Shown here piece after piece: positions 6,724 through 8,131 of a DNA stretch of 8,131 nt. The stretch is taken from the NCBI GenBank assembly GCA_910585555.1, contig CAJUFU010000063.1, forward strand, positions 1 through 8,131, read 5' to 3'. A program made the position numbers and the translations under genes. Below the pieces are notes generated by a model. That model saw only the letters and a program-made list of their open reading frames with translations, had not been told where the DNA came from and did not search any database. The first letter of the stretch is position 1; each line of letters starts with the position of its first letter. The stretch comes from an uncultured Lachnospiraceae bacterium (GTDB taxonomy: Bacteria > Bacillota > Clostridia > Lachnospirales > Lachnospiraceae).

Positions 6724-6730
6724 ATAACAG
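6712..6730. promoter_or_regulatory. Perfect palindrome (candidate operator) in the rbr-purC divergent region
   Basis: CTGTTATA-AGA-TATAACAG: 8-base half-sites with a 3-base centre, no mismatch. The inner 17 bases fit the TnrA/GlnR nitrogen-regulator consensus TGTNA-N7-TNACA exactly. They do not fit the PerR box (TTATAATnATTATAA) in register, or the Rex site, which has an even spacing. It overlaps the presumed purC -10, where a bound protein would block transcription, and it could also act on rubrerythrin. The regulator is inference. Confidence 0.65.
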
Positions 6731-6769
6731 TAATAAAAAACCAAAAACGCTCTGACATGGAGGAAACCA

Positions 6770-7642
6770 ATGACTGCAGTAAAACCCATCAAAGAAGGAA
6801 AAGTACGCGAAATTTACGACAACGGCGACAGCCTGATCATGGTCGCTACAGACCGCATCAGCTGTTTTGATGTCATCCTGAAAAACCAGGTGACCAAAAA
6901 AGGCACCGTTCTTACACAGATGTCTAAATTCTGGTTTGACATGACACAGGACATTTTGCCAAATCACATGATTTCAATAGATGTCAAAGATATGCCCGAA
7001 TTTTTCAGACAAGAGAAATTTGATGGCAATAGTATGCTCTGCCGTAAACTAAACATGCTCCCCATTGAATGTATCGTCCGCGGTTATATCACAGGCAGCG
7101 GCTGGGCAAGTTATCAAAAAGACGGTACTGTATGCGGCATCAGGCTTCCGGAAGGTCTGCAGGAATCGGACAAACTGCCGGAACCTATCTACACCCCTTC
7201 CACCAAGGCTGAGATTGGCGATCACGATGAGAATATCTCTTATGAGCAGAGTGTAACCTATTTAGAAAAGCGGTTCCCCGGTAAAGGTGAAGAGTACGCC
7301 TCGAAACTTAGGGACTACACCATTGCCCTCTACAAGAAATGTGCCGAATACGCACTAACCCGCGGTATCATCATTGCAGATACCAAGTTTGAATTCGGTC
7401 TGGACGAAGAAGGAAACATTGTTCTTGGTGATGAGATGCTTACCCCGGACAGCTCTCGTTTCTGGCCTGCTAAAGGATATGAACCTGGTCACAGCCAGCC
7501 TTCCTTCGACAAACAGTTCGCCAGGGACTGGCTCAAAGCCAATGAGGGACATAATTGGACGCTCCCGGAGGACATTGTTCAAAAGACAATCGACAAATAC
7601 CTGCAGGGTTATGAGCTTCTGACGGGCCACAAGCTGCAATAG
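6770..7642 (+). CDS. purC: Phosphoribosylaminoimidazole-succinocarboxamide synthase (SAICAR synthetase)
   Basis: Purine pathway enzyme: ATP-dependent ligation of aspartate to CAIR, giving SAICAR, in the cytosol. The N-terminal glycine-rich ATP lobe has IKEGKVREIY (7-16) and ATDRISCFDV (26-35). The central signature is VRGYITGSGWASYQ at 103-116, then STKAEIGDHDENI at 144-156. The metal/substrate region IIADTKFEFG is at 201-210 and LGDEMLTPDSSRFWP at 219-233. At 290 residues it is the longer (yeast Ade1-like) PurC form rather than the ~240-residue form of Bacillus or E. coli. The start ATG 6770 has GGAGG (6759-6763) 6 bases upstream. It is alone here, not in a pur operon, between its own promoter and a strong terminator. 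Confidence 0.97.
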   Translation: MTAVKPIKEGKVREIYDNGDSLIMVATDRISCFDVILKNQVTKKGTVLTQMSKFWFDMTQDILPNHMISIDVKDMPEFFRQEKFDGNSMLCRKLNMLPIECIVRGYITGSGWASYQKDGTVCGIRLPEGLQESDKLPEPIYTPSTKAEIGDHDENISYEQSVTYLEKRFPGKGEEYASKLRDYTIALYKKCAEYALTRGIIIADTKFEFGLDEEGNIVLGDEMLTPDSSRFWPAKGYEPGHSQPSFDKQFARDWLKANEGHNWTLPEDIVQKTIDKYLQGYELLTGHKLQ

Positions 7643-7670
7643 CTTCAAGCATAAATAGCTGACCACAGTA

Positions 7671-7707
7671 ACCGGATATGTCATCCACGACATATCCGGT
7701 CTTTTCG
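7671..7707 (+). terminator. Intrinsic terminator of purC
   Basis: Perfect 12-bp stem ACCGGATATGTC / GACATATCCGGT (7671-7682 and 7689-7700) with loop ATCCAC, followed by CTTTTCG. It lies 28 bases after the purC stop codon. The T-run is short, but the stem is long and exact. Confidence 0.9.
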
Positions 7708-7808
7708 TATCTGTCAGCATATCCTTCCCATCAACTGCCCTATCGGATACTTTATAACACAACTCCTTTCTATTTCAAATTTTTCAGTCATTTCTTACTT
7801 TATTCATA

Positions 7809-7837
7809 TTGACATATTGATATCATAATGATATCAT
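7809..7837 (+). promoter_or_regulatory. Strong promoter before the partial membrane protein gene
   Basis: Perfect -35 TTGACA (7809-7814), 17-base spacer, -10 TATCAT (7832-7837). The start would be near 7844, giving a leader of about 90 bases. The spacer and -10 are occupied by a palindrome, so the promoter is probably repressed by a dedicated regulator. Between the purC terminator and this promoter (7708-7808) I see only AT-rich, pyrimidine-rich sequence. Confidence 0.8.
7818..7836. promoter_or_regulatory. Palindromic operator of two TGATATCA units
   Basis: TGATATCAT-A-ATGATATCA is a perfect 19-base palindrome. It is also two copies of the self-complementary octamer TGATATCA (7818-7825 and 7829-7836) with an 11-base period, close to one helical turn, so two dimers could bind side by side on one face. 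A degenerate third unit, TATATCA (7841-7847), follows about 11 bases on. It lies over the spacer and -10 of the promoter. Confidence 0.7.
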
Positions 7838-7901
7838 CTATATATCAACCAACAACCATGAAACCTGCTGTGAGGAAAAACAGGATTTCATAACTACTTA
7901 T

Positions 7902-7919
7902 GCCGCCCCAAATGGCGGC
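7902..7919 (+). promoter_or_regulatory. GC-rich leader hairpin next to the ribosome site
   Basis: GCCGCC-CCAAAT-GGCGGC: six G-C pairs with a 6-base loop in the leader RNA, ending 5 bases before the GGAG ribosome site (7925-7928) of the next gene. There is no U-run after it, so it is not a terminator. It may affect mRNA stability or initiation; the function is inferred. Confidence 0.5.
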
Positions 7920-7934
7920 GGAATGGAGATTCTT

Positions 7935-8101
7935 ATGGAAGAAAAAATTTTAAACAAAAGCAAAAATGGTATGCCCATGCTGCTGCTCTTTCTAGTGCCC
8001 TATGCAGCCGCTATCGCCGCAGTCATCTTCGGCAGCATCTATGGGCTGAATGAATCCGGTCCGGAGACATCCTGGGGCGTGGCTCTCTTTATCATCGGCC
8101 T
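7935..8101 (+). CDS. Membrane protein N-terminus, possibly SPFH-domain protein (partial)
   Basis: Only about 55 codons are real sequence. The peptide begins MEEKILNKSKNGM, followed by a hydrophobic stretch PMLLLFLVPYAAAIAAVIFG, a short polar part (GLNESGPETS) and the start of a second hydrophobic stretch (WGVALFIIGL). This hairpin-like pair of membrane segments after a short charged head, including the KNGM turn, resembles the N-terminus of clostridial SPFH (stomatin/prohibitin/flotillin) proteins as I know them, but the SPFH domain itself would lie beyond the end. I chose ATG 7935 because GGAG lies 6 bases upstream; ATG 7923, in the same frame, has no good site. The apparent C-terminus DRKSVV and stop are encoded by adapter, not genome. 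Confidence 0.5.
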
Positions 8102-8131
8102 AGATCGGAAGAGCGTCGTGTAGGGAAAGAG
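8102..8131 (+). other. Illumina TruSeq adapter (assembly contamination)
   Basis: The last 30 bases begin AGATCGGAAGAGC, the TruSeq adapter core, and continue GTCGTGTAGGGAAAGAG, as in the reverse complement of the universal (read 2 side) adapter. They are not biological. Genuine sequence ends at 8101. Confidence 0.98.

Noticed and set aside
6543..6769. PerR box for rubrerythrin in the divergent region
   Set aside because: No 15-base TTATAATnATTATAA match in register on either strand. The nearby palindrome has a different spacing, and no convincing rbr -35/-10 pair was found. CTGAAA-N17-TAAATA near 6580-6610 is too weak.
7355..7762. Minus-strand ORF over the purC 3' end and terminator
   Set aside because: It runs through a perfect terminator stem and is antisense to a clear purC; no family resemblance.
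1..8101. Mobile element, CRISPR array or defence system
   Set aside because: No transposase, terminal repeats, regular spacer array or toxin-like gene seen. All recognised genes are housekeeping, transport or regulatory.

Overview
The window looks like chromosomal DNA of a low-to-mid GC Firmicute, most likely a gut-type clostridium of the Lachnospiraceae (inference from protein flavour only). The signs are a sporulation sigma factor SigH, type III pantothenate kinase (CoaX), rubrerythrin, AGGAGG ribosome binding sites and TTGACA/TATAAT-type promoters. Base composition looks even throughout. I see no insertion sequence, phage gene, CRISPR array or toxin gene. The right end carries 30 bases of Illumina adapter, so this is an assembled contig whose end was not trimmed.

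Left two thirds (1-6542), all on the minus strand. Read in the direction of transcription, a rubrerythrin gene stands alone and ends at a clear intrinsic terminator. A strong promoter then starts a co-directional run: an ECF transporter S component of the pantothenate (PanT-like) type, coaX, coaBC, a MATE efflux transporter overlapping coaBC by 4 bases, ispF, sigH, and finally a tRNA-Thr(GGU) with its own promoter. The first three genes make a coherent coenzyme A module: uptake of pantothenate, its phosphorylation, and the next two steps to phosphopantetheine. The MATE pump, ispF (isoprenoid MEP pathway) and sigH follow with no terminator that I can see, so read-through from the CoA genes is possible.

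Right third (6543-8131), plus strand. purC (purine synthesis) diverges from rubrerythrin. Its promoter is overlapped by a perfect 19-base palindrome that fits the TnrA/GlnR consensus. purC ends at a textbook terminator with a 12-bp stem. A very good promoter follows, overlapped by a second palindrome made of two TGATATCA units 11 bases apart. Next come a GC-rich hairpin and the first ~55 codons of a membrane protein, probably the N-terminus of an SPFH-domain protein, cut off by the adapter.

Most of the content is ordinary housekeeping metabolism, and I do not see a new multi-gene system. The points most worth checking are the two palindromic operators, the Cys-rich tail on IspF, the enlarged ECF S component, the MATE gene coupled to coaBC, and the adapter artefact that creates a false complete ORF at the right edge.
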